Origin: Mucilaginibacter rivuli
GTDB taxonomy: Bacteria > Bacteroidota > Bacteroidia > Sphingobacteriales > Sphingobacteriaceae
Reading direction: 5' to 3'
Assembly: GCF_019391655.1 (NCBI RefSeq)
Contig: NZ_JAHXPQ010000009.1
Coordinates: 62,001-126,000 of the forward strand
DNA length: 64,000 nucleotides
Under the pieces are notes generated by a model. That model was not told the origin of the DNA. It did not search any database and saw nothing but the letters and a program-made list of their open reading frames with translations. Shown one piece after another: positions 24,269-32,825 of the stretch. Within the stretch, counting starts at the first letter, position 1. Every line of letters starts with the position of its first letter. A program made the position numbers and the translations under genes.

Positions 24269-26818
24269 CTAAGCATACTCAACTGCCATTTCTTCAATTC
24301 GTTTCAATACATCTGCAACGGGTTGCTTCAATTCATCGCCCATTTTTAAATACTCGTTAGGGTATTCATCTTTCATGTGGTGCATTAAAGCGTAGTAGAT
24401 GGGTTTGAATCTATCTTTAAAATTTAGGTCTTCTTTTTCGAATAGGGTTAGGGTGAAATGGTATTGTTTTTTTGTAAGAAGAAGAAGAATTAATAGTTCT
24501 AGCAAATTGTTGTTAAATTCAAGTTCCTGTCTTGATGCTGTTGTTAAATACTTCTTTATTATTTTAAAGGCATCGGTAGCATTATTAGCCCATATATATA
24601 TAATTGATTTTAAAAGGTGTTCAATCCCATTTGTATGGTCTAATTCATTAACTATTTTAAGCGCTTTGTCTTTGCTCTTGATATCGATGTATAAAAATGA
24701 GAGAATGATAATTACCCGCTTGTAATTCGCACCCATTGAATTTCCACTTTGCAATAGTTCTTTTTTAGCATCAAGAAATAATTTTTCAAACCCATTATCA
24801 TGAAAGTGAAAATAAGAAAGACAAGCCTTGTAGAATAGGAAGTCGCCATCGGCGATCTTGGTTTTTAATCCTTTGGTAATCTGATTGGCTGCCTTTTTAT
24901 AATCTTTATATCTAAATAAATACAACTCTATTAAATCTTTTTCAAATTCAATTTTTCCGGAATTAATAGCTTTTAACAAATATTTTTCAAGATTTTCATA
25001 GTCTTCATTTATAGTATATACATCTATGATATCGCTATACACATTTTTATTATCGTGTTGTAAAGCTAGACTATAGTATTTTAAAGCATTTTCATTATCG
25101 TTAGCTATAGATTTATATAAACTGCCAATAGCTCCAGCAATTACACCCTTCCTCTTTTTGTTTATTTCTTTTTCAAAAGCATGTTCAAAAAGTTTGTATG
25201 CTTTATTAGGGCTTCCTAATATTAGATAACACCAACCAGATAAATAAGGTTTAAATATTTCCGAAGAAGATGAAGGAATTAAATTTAAAATATCTAAGGC
25301 TTTTTGTGGATGATTTAAATCCAAATAACATAATACTATTAATTGATTTACTTTATCAGATTTTTGATCAACCGATTGCAACAACGCTAAAGCTTCCTGT
25401 GCTTTTTTCTCCCGTAAAAGCTTTACGGCCTCAATTAACTTTTCTAAACTTACCCGAGGTAATGATTTTTTTTGATCTTCATTTAAAATTTCAGCCGTTT
25501 CTTTTATCAACAATGCTTGGTTTTTCAAGTCTATTTTGGATGAATTTGTCCAAGCTTCTGCAAGTTTTAAAGCGGATAGTGGATCATATTTGCCAGATCT
25601 CAATAATTTGACATGTCTTTTAATAAAATCTCCTATACTCGCTTCATCATCATACCAACTTTCCAAAAACCTTGTCAACCAAACAACGCGGCACTTGTCC
25701 ATTCTGTCGCCATTACGCATCAGGTACCAGATGTTGAAAAAACGTTCTTTTAATTGATAGAGATGGTTTTTGGTATTGGTTTGCTTTTTCTCAATCACAT
25801 TGTTTTTTTCGAGTTGTTGCAACTGGGCCGATATAAGTTTGGTTGGCATGGGCTGCCCATTCTCACGAATATTTTCGGCGATTTCTTTGGTGCTAACAGC
25901 GTCCCATTTTTTTGCTATTACATCAATTATCTTCCGTTGCTGTGCTGGCAGGTCTTCAATGCGGTGTTTAAAGAGGGGAGTAATGCGGTCGAGTATATTA
26001 TCAAGGTCACGCAGGGCGGTGCCATCTTCATCAGTTAAAATAACTTCGTACAATAACATAATGGTGCGTATTACCCCACCTGTTAAAATGGCAAGCGTTT
26101 CAATTTTGGCTTTGTTTTTTTCGAGGTTTATTTTCTTTTCTGATTTATCCTGAAGTTTTGTGATCAGCTGAAAAGTTTCATCTTTATTTAATCCTTCAAG
26201 CGTAATGATCCTGAAAAACTCGAAGAATGGTTTTGAGTAGTCGTGTAAATCGTGCAATACTACGGCCGATGCTCCAATTATCCTGATGTCGTTGCAATTC
26301 ATCAGAATTTCCCGAAAACGATGTTGTTCTTTGTCGCTTAGATTATCCAAGAACAACTGCCCAAAGTTGTCGAAAAAGATAACCAGCTTTTTTTTCTCCT
26401 TATTGAGTATGCTGACCAATAATGCGTAACAGCTTTTTTCATAATCGGCAGTACCAACAAACTCGTCGGTACGTTTATAATACTCGCCACCTGTTTGCCA
26501 TAGGTTATCCAGGTATTTTAACAGCTTTTCCCAAAGGTTTGATAACGTTGTTAAATCGTAAGATTCTTCGTTAAAAAAAACAGGTACCAACCACGCATTC
26601 AACTTAGGCGTTTTTTCTATTTCGTATTTTAAGCGCAGCAATAAGGTGGTTTTACCCATACCGCGTTGCCCTTGTATTAAGTAATGCTGCTCCGGGTATT
26701 GCATTTTACCACTTTGCAGATCTTTAAATAGCTTTTCAAATACATTTGTACGTACTACAAAGTGTTCTATCAACCATTCCTTTGGTTGGCCTGCCGGGTT
26801 ATATATCTTGCTTTCCAT
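24269..26818 (-). CDS. STAND-like P-loop ATPase with winged helix and TPR-like repeats
   Basis: An 849-residue protein in three parts. Residues ~20-290 are an AAA+/STAND NTPase: Walker A is GQRGMGKTT at 50-58 and Walker B is LVIFFDN with the aspartate at residue 150. Residues ~290-360 look like a winged helix (VSTKEIAENIRENGQP; LISAQLQQLEKNNVIEKK). From ~455 to the end there are helical repeats of the TPR type (AQEALALLQSVDQKSDKVNQ; NKAYKLFEHAFEKEI; ENALKYYSLALQHDNKN). STAND proteins of this layout are signal-responsive switches in regulation or in defence against phage; the trigger here is unknown. It overlaps the preceding ATPase gene by one nucleotide (TAATG), so the two are translationally coupled. 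The C-terminal half is more A+T-rich than the neighbourhood, consistent with an accessory gene. No effector domain is visible. Confidence 0.82.
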   Translation of the reverse strand: MESKIYNPAGQPKEWLIEHFVVRTNVFEKLFKDLQSGKMQYPEQHYLIQGQRGMGKTTLLLRLKYEIEKTPKLNAWLVPVFFNEESYDLTTLSNLWEKLLKYLDNLWQTGGEYYKRTDEFVGTADYEKSCYALLVSILNKEKKKLVIFFDNFGQLFLDNLSDKEQHRFREILMNCNDIRIIGASAVVLHDLHDYSKPFFEFFRIITLEGLNKDETFQLITKLQDKSEKKINLEKNKAKIETLAILTGGVIRTIMLLYEVILTDEDGTALRDLDNILDRITPLFKHRIEDLPAQQRKIIDVIAKKWDAVSTKEIAENIRENGQPMPTKLISAQLQQLEKNNVIEKKQTNTKNHLYQLKERFFNIWYLMRNGDRMDKCRVVWLTRFLESWYDDEASIGDFIKRHVKLLRSGKYDPLSALKLAEAWTNSSKIDLKNQALLIKETAEILNEDQKKSLPRVSLEKLIEAVKLLREKKAQEALALLQSVDQKSDKVNQLIVLCYLDLNHPQKALDILNLIPSSSSEIFKPYLSGWCYLILGSPNKAYKLFEHAFEKEINKKRKGVIAGAIGSLYKSIANDNENALKYYSLALQHDNKNVYSDIIDVYTINEDYENLEKYLLKAINSGKIEFEKDLIELYLFRYKDYKKAANQITKGLKTKIADGDFLFYKACLSYFHFHDNGFEKLFLDAKKELLQSGNSMGANYKRVIIILSFLYIDIKSKDKALKIVNELDHTNGIEHLLKSIIYIWANNATDAFKIIKKYLTTASRQELEFNNNLLELLILLLLTKKQYHFTLTLFEKEDLNFKDRFKPIYYALMHHMKDEYPNEYLKMGDELKQPVADVLKRIEEMAVEYA

Positions 26819-27978
26819 TATTTACAAATGTGTTTTTTGCACCATGACTGAAGTATGGGAGAGGTATAACGATATGCATCATCTTGTTTAAACAGATAGC
26901 CATCGCCCTCTAATATGTCCAAAATATTTTTAGTGTCTTCAATGTTATGCTTTACACTTTTGTCACTCAATACCATGTTATCAATCACATCATTGTTGGC
27001 TACATATGTTAGTACTTCGAGTACAAAACCGTACTCGCTGTCTTTAAATATCTTGGTTAACCTCGAAAAATAGGGCTCAAACTGAGGTTTATTCCTTGAG
27101 TGTACTATTTGATCGTATGCCTGATCGATGGCCGCTTTATCAATAGGATTATTGGTTGATTCATATACGTCTACAATTTCTTGTTGAATGAGCTGCAAAT
27201 GGAATGGAATTAACCACTTTACTCTTTCCAAAACATAATCAATCATGTCATTATCAAGTGTAAACTCTTCATTGTCCATTAGTTTACTAATAAAGTCTTT
27301 GGCATCGTCGTAATCTAATGGATGTACATCCACCGTTCGTACATCGTTAATGGATGTTAACTCTATCACTTTTTGAATCATAGGAAACAACGACACAGAG
27401 CCGGTATATATAAAACTGACTTTATCAAGTGCATGTTTATTGTGTCTTAATTCGCGATTTTTTAGAATGAAGTTGGCAGCTGTTATTTTATCATGTTTGT
27501 CGAAAATGTTTTGAATAGTTTGGGGGAACTCATCGATCATTATAATAACCTGACCATGCTCCTTTTTAATATGTGAGAGCAATTCTACAAAGGCATCATA
27601 ATAATTTACATCTTCTTTCTCTCTTAGTTCAACAGGCCCTACTTTTTTTACTATACCCATTAAACCTGCTATCGCGCTTGTAATTGCCGAAGAAAGTTGC
27701 TCAATCTTTTTAATCACATCACTTTTAATGACTTCTTCAAAAATTACTTTAAAAAACTCATTTGGATCATCTACCGATTCTGTTATTACATAAATAAAAT
27801 GATAGCCTTCCTGTGGAAATTCCTCCAAGTGCTTTAAAATGGAAGTTTTGCCAACACGGCGCGGTGCCGCTAAATATATACTTGCGCCGGTTTCTAAAAC
27901 GCGATAAATCTTTTTTATTTCTTTGGACCGATCGTAAAAGCCATCGCCCCTCGCTGGATTTCCTAAACTATTTTTCAT
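26818..27978 (-). CDS. AAA/STAND ATPase of the ATPase_2 (archaeal-type) kind
   Basis: A 386-residue ATPase. Walker A is AAPRRVGKTS at residues 37-46, and Walker B is VIIMIDEFPQT with the DE pair at 149-150. VSFIYTGSVSLFPMIQK (~200) is the sensor 1 region typical of the MNS/ATPase_2 clade (Pfam ATPase_2/AAA_16-like). The C-terminal ~120 residues look like a winged helix (DKSVKHNIEDTKNILDILEG, then DGYLF). Orphan genes of this family are scattered in Bacteroidota and archaea; their role is unclear. It is the first gene of a two-gene operon with a STAND-TPR ATPase, and its start codon directly abuts a 22-bp palindrome-like site that is part of a three-site array. One of the two winged-helix segments could bind it. 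Confidence 0.85.
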   Translation of the reverse strand: MKNSLGNPARGDGFYDRSKEIKKIYRVLETGASIYLAAPRRVGKTSILKHLEEFPQEGYHFIYVITESVDDPNEFFKVIFEEVIKSDVIKKIEQLSSAITSAIAGLMGIVKKVGPVELREKEDVNYYDAFVELLSHIKKEHGQVIIMIDEFPQTIQNIFDKHDKITAANFILKNRELRHNKHALDKVSFIYTGSVSLFPMIQKVIELTSINDVRTVDVHPLDYDDAKDFISKLMDNEEFTLDNDMIDYVLERVKWLIPFHLQLIQQEIVDVYESTNNPIDKAAIDQAYDQIVHSRNKPQFEPYFSRLTKIFKDSEYGFVLEVLTYVANNDVIDNMVLSDKSVKHNIEDTKNILDILEGDGYLFKQDDAYRYTSPILQSWCKKHICK

Positions 27979-28054
27979 TTGACAATAAATCTATTGCCAA
28001 AGATAGTAACAAAATTTCTATTGTCAAGTTTTTTGGCAATAAATTTATTGCCAA
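27979..28054. promoter_or_regulatory. Three 22-bp palindrome-like operator sites with 27-bp spacing
   Basis: Site 1 (27979-28000) and site 3 (28033-28054) are palindromes of the form TTGRCAATARA-TYTATTGCCAA; site 3 is perfect, ttggcaataaa/tttattgccaa. Site 2 (28006-28027) keeps one clear half, tctattgtcaa, and a weak other half. The three start at intervals of exactly 27 bp. Site 1 touches the ATPase start codon. This is what an autoregulated operator, or less likely an iteron array, would look like. Confidence 0.72.
27998..28028 (-). promoter_or_regulatory. Promoter of the paired ATPase operon
   Basis: Read on the minus strand, a CTTG at 28028-28025 is followed after 19 bp by TATCTTTG (28005-27998), matching the Bacteroidota consensus TTTG-N19-TANNTTTG. 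Transcription would begin about 27991, inside operator site 1, leaving a leader of only ~12 nt. The -33 element lies in operator site 2, so a protein bound there would block polymerase. Confidence 0.65.
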
Positions 28055-28332
28055 AGTGTATTTGGTGCAAACTTAACCAATGCGACTACTCAGCTTATGG
28101 TCGGTGTTATCATTCATTACATTTCCCTCCTTTTTTGCAAATCCCACCAAAATTTCGTATCTTATATCGAGTGCCGGGGCCTGCTGTGGTTTCGGGGAGT
28201 TTTTAGTCCGTAGCGTCCGTTTTGGGTTTGTCAGGAGGATGGTTTTTCAATTTTTCGGTTTACCCCGCGACGGGCTTAGTTAATTTGTCACCACAAAAGA
28301 TGATTAGGTGGGTTGATTATCTCTTTACAAAA

Positions 28333-28454
28333 ACGATAATAAAATTATAAATCTCATAATTGAGAAAGCCAATTTACCTAAAAATACCCAAGAATACCCA
28401 AGAATACCCAAGGAAAATACTCAGGTATTGGGTGCGGTGTTGCAAAATTGATAA
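28333..28454. repeat. Diverged ~115-bp repeat with ATACCCA units, copy 1
   Basis: Starts acgataataaaattataaat, contains three aatacccaag units in tandem and ends tgttgcaaaattg. It aligns along its length with 28517-28628. The ATACCCA units of a related form recur at about 59176-59210 and 59311-59332. Confidence 0.6.
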
Positions 28455-28516
28455 TAATGGTTGATTGGTCATTGGTTGATTATGTGAGTGGTGGGCCGTG
28501 GTTGTCTCCTGACAGA

Positions 28517-28628
28517 AGCGATAGTAAAATTACAAATTTCATAATAGAGTAAGCGGATTTTCTTAAAAACACCAAGAATACCCAAGGAAAATACCCAAGT
28601 TGTGGGTGTGGTGTTGCGAAATTTGTAA
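28517..28628. repeat. Diverged ~115-bp repeat with ATACCCA units, copy 2
   Basis: Starts agcgatagtaaaattacaaa, contains aagaatacccaaggaaaata and ends tgttgcgaaatttg. It has one tandem unit fewer than copy 1 and many substitutions. Confidence 0.6.
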
Positions 28629-28800
28629 TTCCATCCTTCGCTAAAGCTACGGCGGGCGAGGGGTTCAGGCTTGGTGGGTGATATGTCCGGCGTGAATGTC
28701 GCTTAGTAAAGGTTTCTCCGAGCCGAAGGGGCTCGTTCGAAATGACATAATTTTAGAGGCTTGGCGGGTTACCTGTCGCGCGTGACTGTCGCGTAGAGTT

Positions 28801-28822
28801 TGCTTCGTTCCTCGCAATGACG
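28801..28822. repeat. REP-like arm, single
   Basis: tgcttcgttcctcgcaatga followed by cg matches the right arm of the complete palindromic element at 56472-56569 at all but one or two positions. The opposite arm is not seen nearby, so this is a lone or decayed half. Confidence 0.55.
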
Positions 28823-28974
28823 TGATGGTGAGGCTTGGCGGGTTATGTGTCGCGTGGTCACCTGTCTGATGGGGTACCGATCCCAACTTAAGTCGGGACG
28901 GCATGACTTGGTGGTTAGGCGTGAATAGCAAGCAGCAAGGCATTTGCACATCCGCACATTTACTCATTTGCACA

Positions 28975-30006
28975 TTAAAGGGCAGCGCCTGATGATTCCC
29001 TCACAACAAGTTCGGCATCCAGCATGCGGGTTTCAAACTCGGTTACGGGGTGTTTGGATTCGATGAGGCTGATGAGCATTTCGGTGGCTATCTGGCCTAT
29101 TTTGAAGGCGGGCTGGCGTATGGTGGTCATGGCCGGGTTGAACAGGTCGGCCACGTCGCTGTTGGTAAAGCCCGCGATGGCAATATCGGTTGGTACTTTG
29201 ATGCCGTGCATTTTTAAGGAGCTGAGGCAACCCGCGCTGAGTCGGTCGGAGGCTATCAGTATAGCATCGGGCCTGTCGGCAAGGGCGAGCAGTTGCGTTA
29301 CGGCAAGCTCCACTTCGGCCTGTATCATGCCGCCATGCTCGCAATGCAGCAGGTAAGCCGGGTTAAAGGGTACGTTGTATTGCGCCAGCGCCGCGCGGTA
29401 GCCATCAAACCTTTCGGCCGTGATAGACAGGTTGGGCGAGCTGGTAAGGTGCGCTATTTTACGCGAGCCCGATTTGATGAGGTGCTCTGTAGCATCAAAA
29501 GCCCCCTGGTAATTATTGGCTATCACCTTATGGGTCTCTATCTCATTTGCCACCCTGTCAAAAAACACCATAGGCAGGCCTTTTTCGTGCAGGTATTTAA
29601 TGTGGCTGAGGTTTTGAGTTTCGGATGAGAGTGAGATGAGCAAACCATCCACCCCGCGCGATGCCATGTGCTGTACGTTCACTACCTCACGGTCAAACGA
29701 CTCATGGGTTTGGGTAATAATAACGTGGTAACCACGGTTATAAGCGATGGATTCGATACCGTTTATGGCTTGCGAGAAGTAGTTATTGGCTACCTCGGCC
29801 ACCACTACACCAATAGAATGGCTGCGGCGCTCTTTTAAGCTTTGCGCGATGGGGTTGGGCTGATAGCCTATCTTCTCGGCATATTCGAGCACCAGTTTTT
29901 TGGTTTCGGCGCTGATCTCGTAACGGTCTGTAAGGGCACGCGATACGGTGGATGTTGATAATCCGAGCGCTTTGGCAATATCTTTTATCGTTATTGGCTG
30001 AAACAT
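28975..30006 (-). CDS. LacI-family transcriptional regulator
   Basis: A 343-residue repressor. The N-terminal helix-turn-helix reads ITIKDIAKALGLSTSTVSRA (residues 5-24), followed by the hinge helix region NPIAQSLKERRSHSIGVVV. The rest is the periplasmic-binding-protein-like sugar-sensing core (ALADRPDAILIASDRLSAG, IAIAGFTNSDVADLFNP, TTIRQPAFKIGQIA). It is divergent from the GH28 pectinase with a 273-bp shared control region that holds an 8-bp inverted repeat at 30123-30154. The likely job is to control the pectinase and perhaps other glycosidase genes; the inducer is unknown. Confidence 0.93.
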   Translation of the reverse strand: MFQPITIKDIAKALGLSTSTVSRALTDRYEISAETKKLVLEYAEKIGYQPNPIAQSLKERRSHSIGVVVAEVANNYFSQAINGIESIAYNRGYHVIITQTHESFDREVVNVQHMASRGVDGLLISLSSETQNLSHIKYLHEKGLPMVFFDRVANEIETHKVIANNYQGAFDATEHLIKSGSRKIAHLTSSPNLSITAERFDGYRAALAQYNVPFNPAYLLHCEHGGMIQAEVELAVTQLLALADRPDAILIASDRLSAGCLSSLKMHGIKVPTDIAIAGFTNSDVADLFNPAMTTIRQPAFKIGQIATEMLISLIESKHPVTEFETRMLDAELVVRESSGAAL

Positions 30007-30122
30007 GCTTTGTACTGATCAAATAAACATCCCGCAAGGTGTAAACCAAAACCGGCCGTTACAAATATAGCATCAATTTATTTACAATAGTTTAATCTGA
30101 ATGGGAACGATTGCATAAATTA

Positions 30123-30154
30123 TTTACAGCTGCAATTTCGTTTATGGCTGTAAA
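30123..30154. promoter_or_regulatory. Inverted repeat in the LacI/GH28 divergent region, candidate operator
   Basis: tttacagc (30123-30130) and gctgtaaa (30147-30154) are exact reverse complements separated by 16 bp, in the middle of the divergent promoter region. The spacing is wider than a usual LacI site; it may instead be two half-sites of another regulator. A second possible site is gggaacgattgcata near 30105. Confidence 0.35.
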
Positions 30155-30279
30155 ACAGTTAACCTTGTTATCATTAAGGTACGTCGGAATATTAAAAAGG
30201 CAATCAGTACACATTTTTCCTTTCGTGATTTTTTTGACACCGCCAATAAAGCCAAATATCTACCAAAATATATTTAATA

Positions 30280-31920
30280 ATGCGATTTAACAAACTCATT
30301 GCGCTTGCTTTTTTAAGCCTTGGCGCGCTACAGGCATCAGCACAAACAAAACCCTACTCGTGGAGCAACTTGCCAAAAGCATTGGTGCCCACCTTTAAAA
30401 AAGATACCTTCAAGATTGTAAAATACGGGGCTAAGCCGGATGGGCTTACGCTCAACACCAAAAGCATTAACGATGCCATTACAGCCTGCAGTGCAAAAGG
30501 CGGCGGGGTAGTACTCATCACACAGGGCTTGTGGCTAACCGGCCCAATTGTATTAAAAAGCAATGTAAACCTGCATGTTGATCGTGCTGCCCTGGTATTG
30601 TTTACCGGCGATAAAAGTAAATACGCTTTAATTGAAGGTAACTATGAGGGCCGCCCCGCGGCAAGGAATGAATCGCCGATAGCGGGTACCAACCTCACTA
30701 ACATTGCCATAACCGGCGAAGGTATATTTGATGGCAACGGCGAGGTATGGCGCGCCATTGGTAAAGACAGGCTGACCGAAAATGAATGGAAGGCTAAAGT
30801 AGCATCGGGCGGTGTGGTTTCGGCCGATGGCAGGTCATGGTACCCGTCTGAAAATTTTGAGAAAGCCAGTAAAATAAAGGATGTAGGTAATTTGCAAGCC
30901 GGTAAAACCATAAATGATTATGCAGTTTATAAGGATTTTTACCGCCCTAATATGTTGGTGCTTACCAATTGTAAAAAGGTATTGCTAACAGGTTCTACCT
31001 TTCAAAACTCGGCAAACTGGTGTATGCATACCATACTTTGCGAGGATATGACGATCAGGAACGTACGTGTAAAAAACCCGGCTAACGCGCAAAATGGTGA
31101 TGGCATAGATCTTGAATCGTGCAAAAACGTATTGTTGGAAGGCAGTACTTTTGATGCCGGGGATGATGGCATCTGTATTAAATCGGGCCGTGATGCTGAT
31201 GGCCGTAAACGCGGTAAACCAACCGAAAATGTAGTGGTGCGCAACAACATAGTTTACCGCGCACACGGCGGCTTTGTTATTGGCAGCGAAATGAGCGGCG
31301 GTGCCCGCAACCTGTTTGTTACCGATTGTACTTTTGTTGGTACTGATATTGGTCTGCGTTTTAAAACCGTACGCGGCAGGGGCGGCATAGTCGAAAACAT
31401 CTACATCAAAAACATCAGCATGCGTAATATTGTTAACGAGGCTATATTGTTTGATATGTATTACATGACTAAGGCTGCATCAACCCTGCAAAAAGCAGAG
31501 ATACCTGCAGTAAATGAGGGAACACCACAGTTCAGAAACTTTTATGTAAACAATGTGTCGTGCAATGGAGCTAAAAAAGCCATAATGGTGCGCGGCTTGC
31601 CCGAAATGAGCATCAAAAATATTAACATTGAAAACGTGACCATTAAAGCCGATATGGGTGTTGATCTGATTGAAGCTAAGGACATCAAGCTGAAAAATAT
31701 TACCCTGCAAATTACCGATCGCAAGCATCTTATCAATATTGAAAATAGTAATAATATTATTTTGGATGGTATAAAAAGTGTTGACCCTACCGATCTGTTT
31801 GTTAACGTAGCCGGCGACCGTACCGGTAATATCAAGGTAACACATACCAATATTCCCGATGCCAAAAAACGCGCTGAATTTAATAACGGCGCTGAAGAAA
31901 AAAGCCTGGTGATAGATTAA
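30280..31920 (+). CDS. Glycoside hydrolase family 28 polygalacturonase
   Basis: A 546-residue exported enzyme with a signal peptide ending ASAQ. The right-handed beta-helix of GH28 is evident, with the catalytic aspartates in the motifs NGDGIDLES (~residue 275) and DAGDDGICIKSG (~292), then the histidine motif HGGFVIGSEMSGG (~327) and RFKTVRGRGG for substrate binding. It cleaves alpha-1,4-galacturonan in homogalacturonan, or related rhamnogalacturonan linkages; the exo or endo mode cannot be read. Divergent from a LacI regulator and ended by a strong terminator, it is a single-gene unit. Together with GH2, GH42 and GH78 it supports pectin use. Confidence 0.93.
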   Translation: MRFNKLIALAFLSLGALQASAQTKPYSWSNLPKALVPTFKKDTFKIVKYGAKPDGLTLNTKSINDAITACSAKGGGVVLITQGLWLTGPIVLKSNVNLHVDRAALVLFTGDKSKYALIEGNYEGRPAARNESPIAGTNLTNIAITGEGIFDGNGEVWRAIGKDRLTENEWKAKVASGGVVSADGRSWYPSENFEKASKIKDVGNLQAGKTINDYAVYKDFYRPNMLVLTNCKKVLLTGSTFQNSANWCMHTILCEDMTIRNVRVKNPANAQNGDGIDLESCKNVLLEGSTFDAGDDGICIKSGRDADGRKRGKPTENVVVRNNIVYRAHGGFVIGSEMSGGARNLFVTDCTFVGTDIGLRFKTVRGRGGIVENIYIKNISMRNIVNEAILFDMYYMTKAASTLQKAEIPAVNEGTPQFRNFYVNNVSCNGAKKAIMVRGLPEMSIKNINIENVTIKADMGVDLIEAKDIKLKNITLQITDRKHLINIENSNNIILDGIKSVDPTDLFVNVAGDRTGNIKVTHTNIPDAKKRAEFNNGAEEKSLVID

Positions 31921-31938
31921 ACTGCATCCGGTTTATTA

Positions 31939-31974
31939 ATAGAAAAGTCTGGTTTAGCCGGGCTTTTCTATTTT
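31939..31974 (+). terminator. Terminator after the GH28 gene
   Basis: atagaaaag (31939-31947) pairs with cttttctat (31963-31971); with inner pairs CTGG/CCGG including G-U wobbles the stem reaches about 14 bp and a 5-nt loop. A T-rich tail follows. Confidence 0.75.
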
Positions 31975-32040
31975 ACCAAAACCCGGCAGCACAATTGGCT
32001 GATATAAATGTTATTCTTATTTTGGTTGTAAATCCGGTAA

Positions 32041-32814
32041 ATGAAAATAGCTACCTATAATGTAAACGGTGTGAACGGGCGGTTGCCTGTATTGCTCCGC
32101 TGGCTACAGGAAACGGCACCCGATGTTGTTTGCCTGCAGGAATTGAAGGCGCCCGATGAGAAATTTCCGCTGCAGGCTATTAACGATGCAGGGTACCAGG
32201 CCATATGGCACGGGCAAAAAAGCTGGAACGGGGTTGCCATCTTATCCAAAACAGAAATTAAAGAATTAAGGCGCGGCCTTCCCAGCGACCCGGATGATAC
32301 GCACAGCCGTTATATTGAGGCATTGGTAAATGGTATTGTGGTAGGATGCTTATACCTGCCCAACGGCAACCCGGCCCCCGGCCCCAAGTTTGATTATAAG
32401 TTACAATGGTTTGAACGGTTTACCGCGCATGCCCGTGGCCTTTTTGATCGAGGTATACCTGTAGTGCTTTGCGGCGATTATAATGTAATGCCCACCGAAG
32501 CTGATGTGTATAAGCCTGAACGTTGGGTTAATGACGCGCTCTTCAGGCCCGAAACGCGGCAGGCTTTTAAAACGCTGATGGCCCAGGGCTGGACGGACGC
32601 GATACGTAAACTATATCCCACCGAAACGATCTACACTTTTTGGGATTATTTTAGGGATGCCTACGGCCGCAACGCAGGCTTGCGGATAGACCATTTTTTA
32701 TTAAGCCCCCAGGCTGATACGCGCCTGCTTGCTGCCGGGGTTGACAGGCATGTGCGCGGCTGGGAAAAATCAAGCGACCATGGCCCTGTTTGGATAGAAC
32801 TGGCTAACGGGTAA
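32041..32814 (+). CDS. xth: Exodeoxyribonuclease III
   Basis: A 257-residue member of the exonuclease III/AP endonuclease family, which repairs abasic DNA sites and degrades duplex DNA from 3' ends. All motifs are present: MKIATYNVNGVNGR at the start, CLQELKAP with the metal-binding glutamate, NGVAILSK, YLPNGNP, GDYNVMPTEADVY with the catalytic DxN pair, LRIDHFLLS, and the terminal SSDHGPVW with the catalytic histidine. Length and motif order are those of bacterial XthA. The next gene starts 11 bp downstream, probably in the same transcript. Confidence 0.95.
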   Translation: MKIATYNVNGVNGRLPVLLRWLQETAPDVVCLQELKAPDEKFPLQAINDAGYQAIWHGQKSWNGVAILSKTEIKELRRGLPSDPDDTHSRYIEALVNGIVVGCLYLPNGNPAPGPKFDYKLQWFERFTAHARGLFDRGIPVVLCGDYNVMPTEADVYKPERWVNDALFRPETRQAFKTLMAQGWTDAIRKLYPTETIYTFWDYFRDAYGRNAGLRIDHFLLSPQADTRLLAAGVDRHVRGWEKSSDHGPVWIELANG

Positions 32815-32825
32815 TTTGTTGCAGG

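Larger units (their letters stand above)
28055..28974. other. ~0.9-kb intergenic region made of short repeats
   Basis: No convincing gene; the short open frames have no recognisable sequence. It contains two diverged copies of a ~115-bp repeat (28333-28454 and 28517-28628) and REP-like fragments of the 'cctcgcaatgacg' type (around 28709-28746 and 28801-28822). It separates the ATPase operon from the LacI regulator gene. Confidence 0.6.

Noticed and set aside
24269..27978. Calling the paired ATPases a known named phage-defence system
   Set aside because: No effector domain or diagnostic motif of a named system is visible; only the ATPase and repeat parts can be supported.
28080..28283. A 67-codon open frame upstream of the ATPase operon
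   Set aside because: It has no homologous pattern and lies in repeat-rich non-coding sequence next to the operator array.
28380..28415. Repeated aatacccaag units considered as a CRISPR-like array
   Set aside because: Units are about 10 bp, contiguous and without unique spacers, and there are no cas genes.
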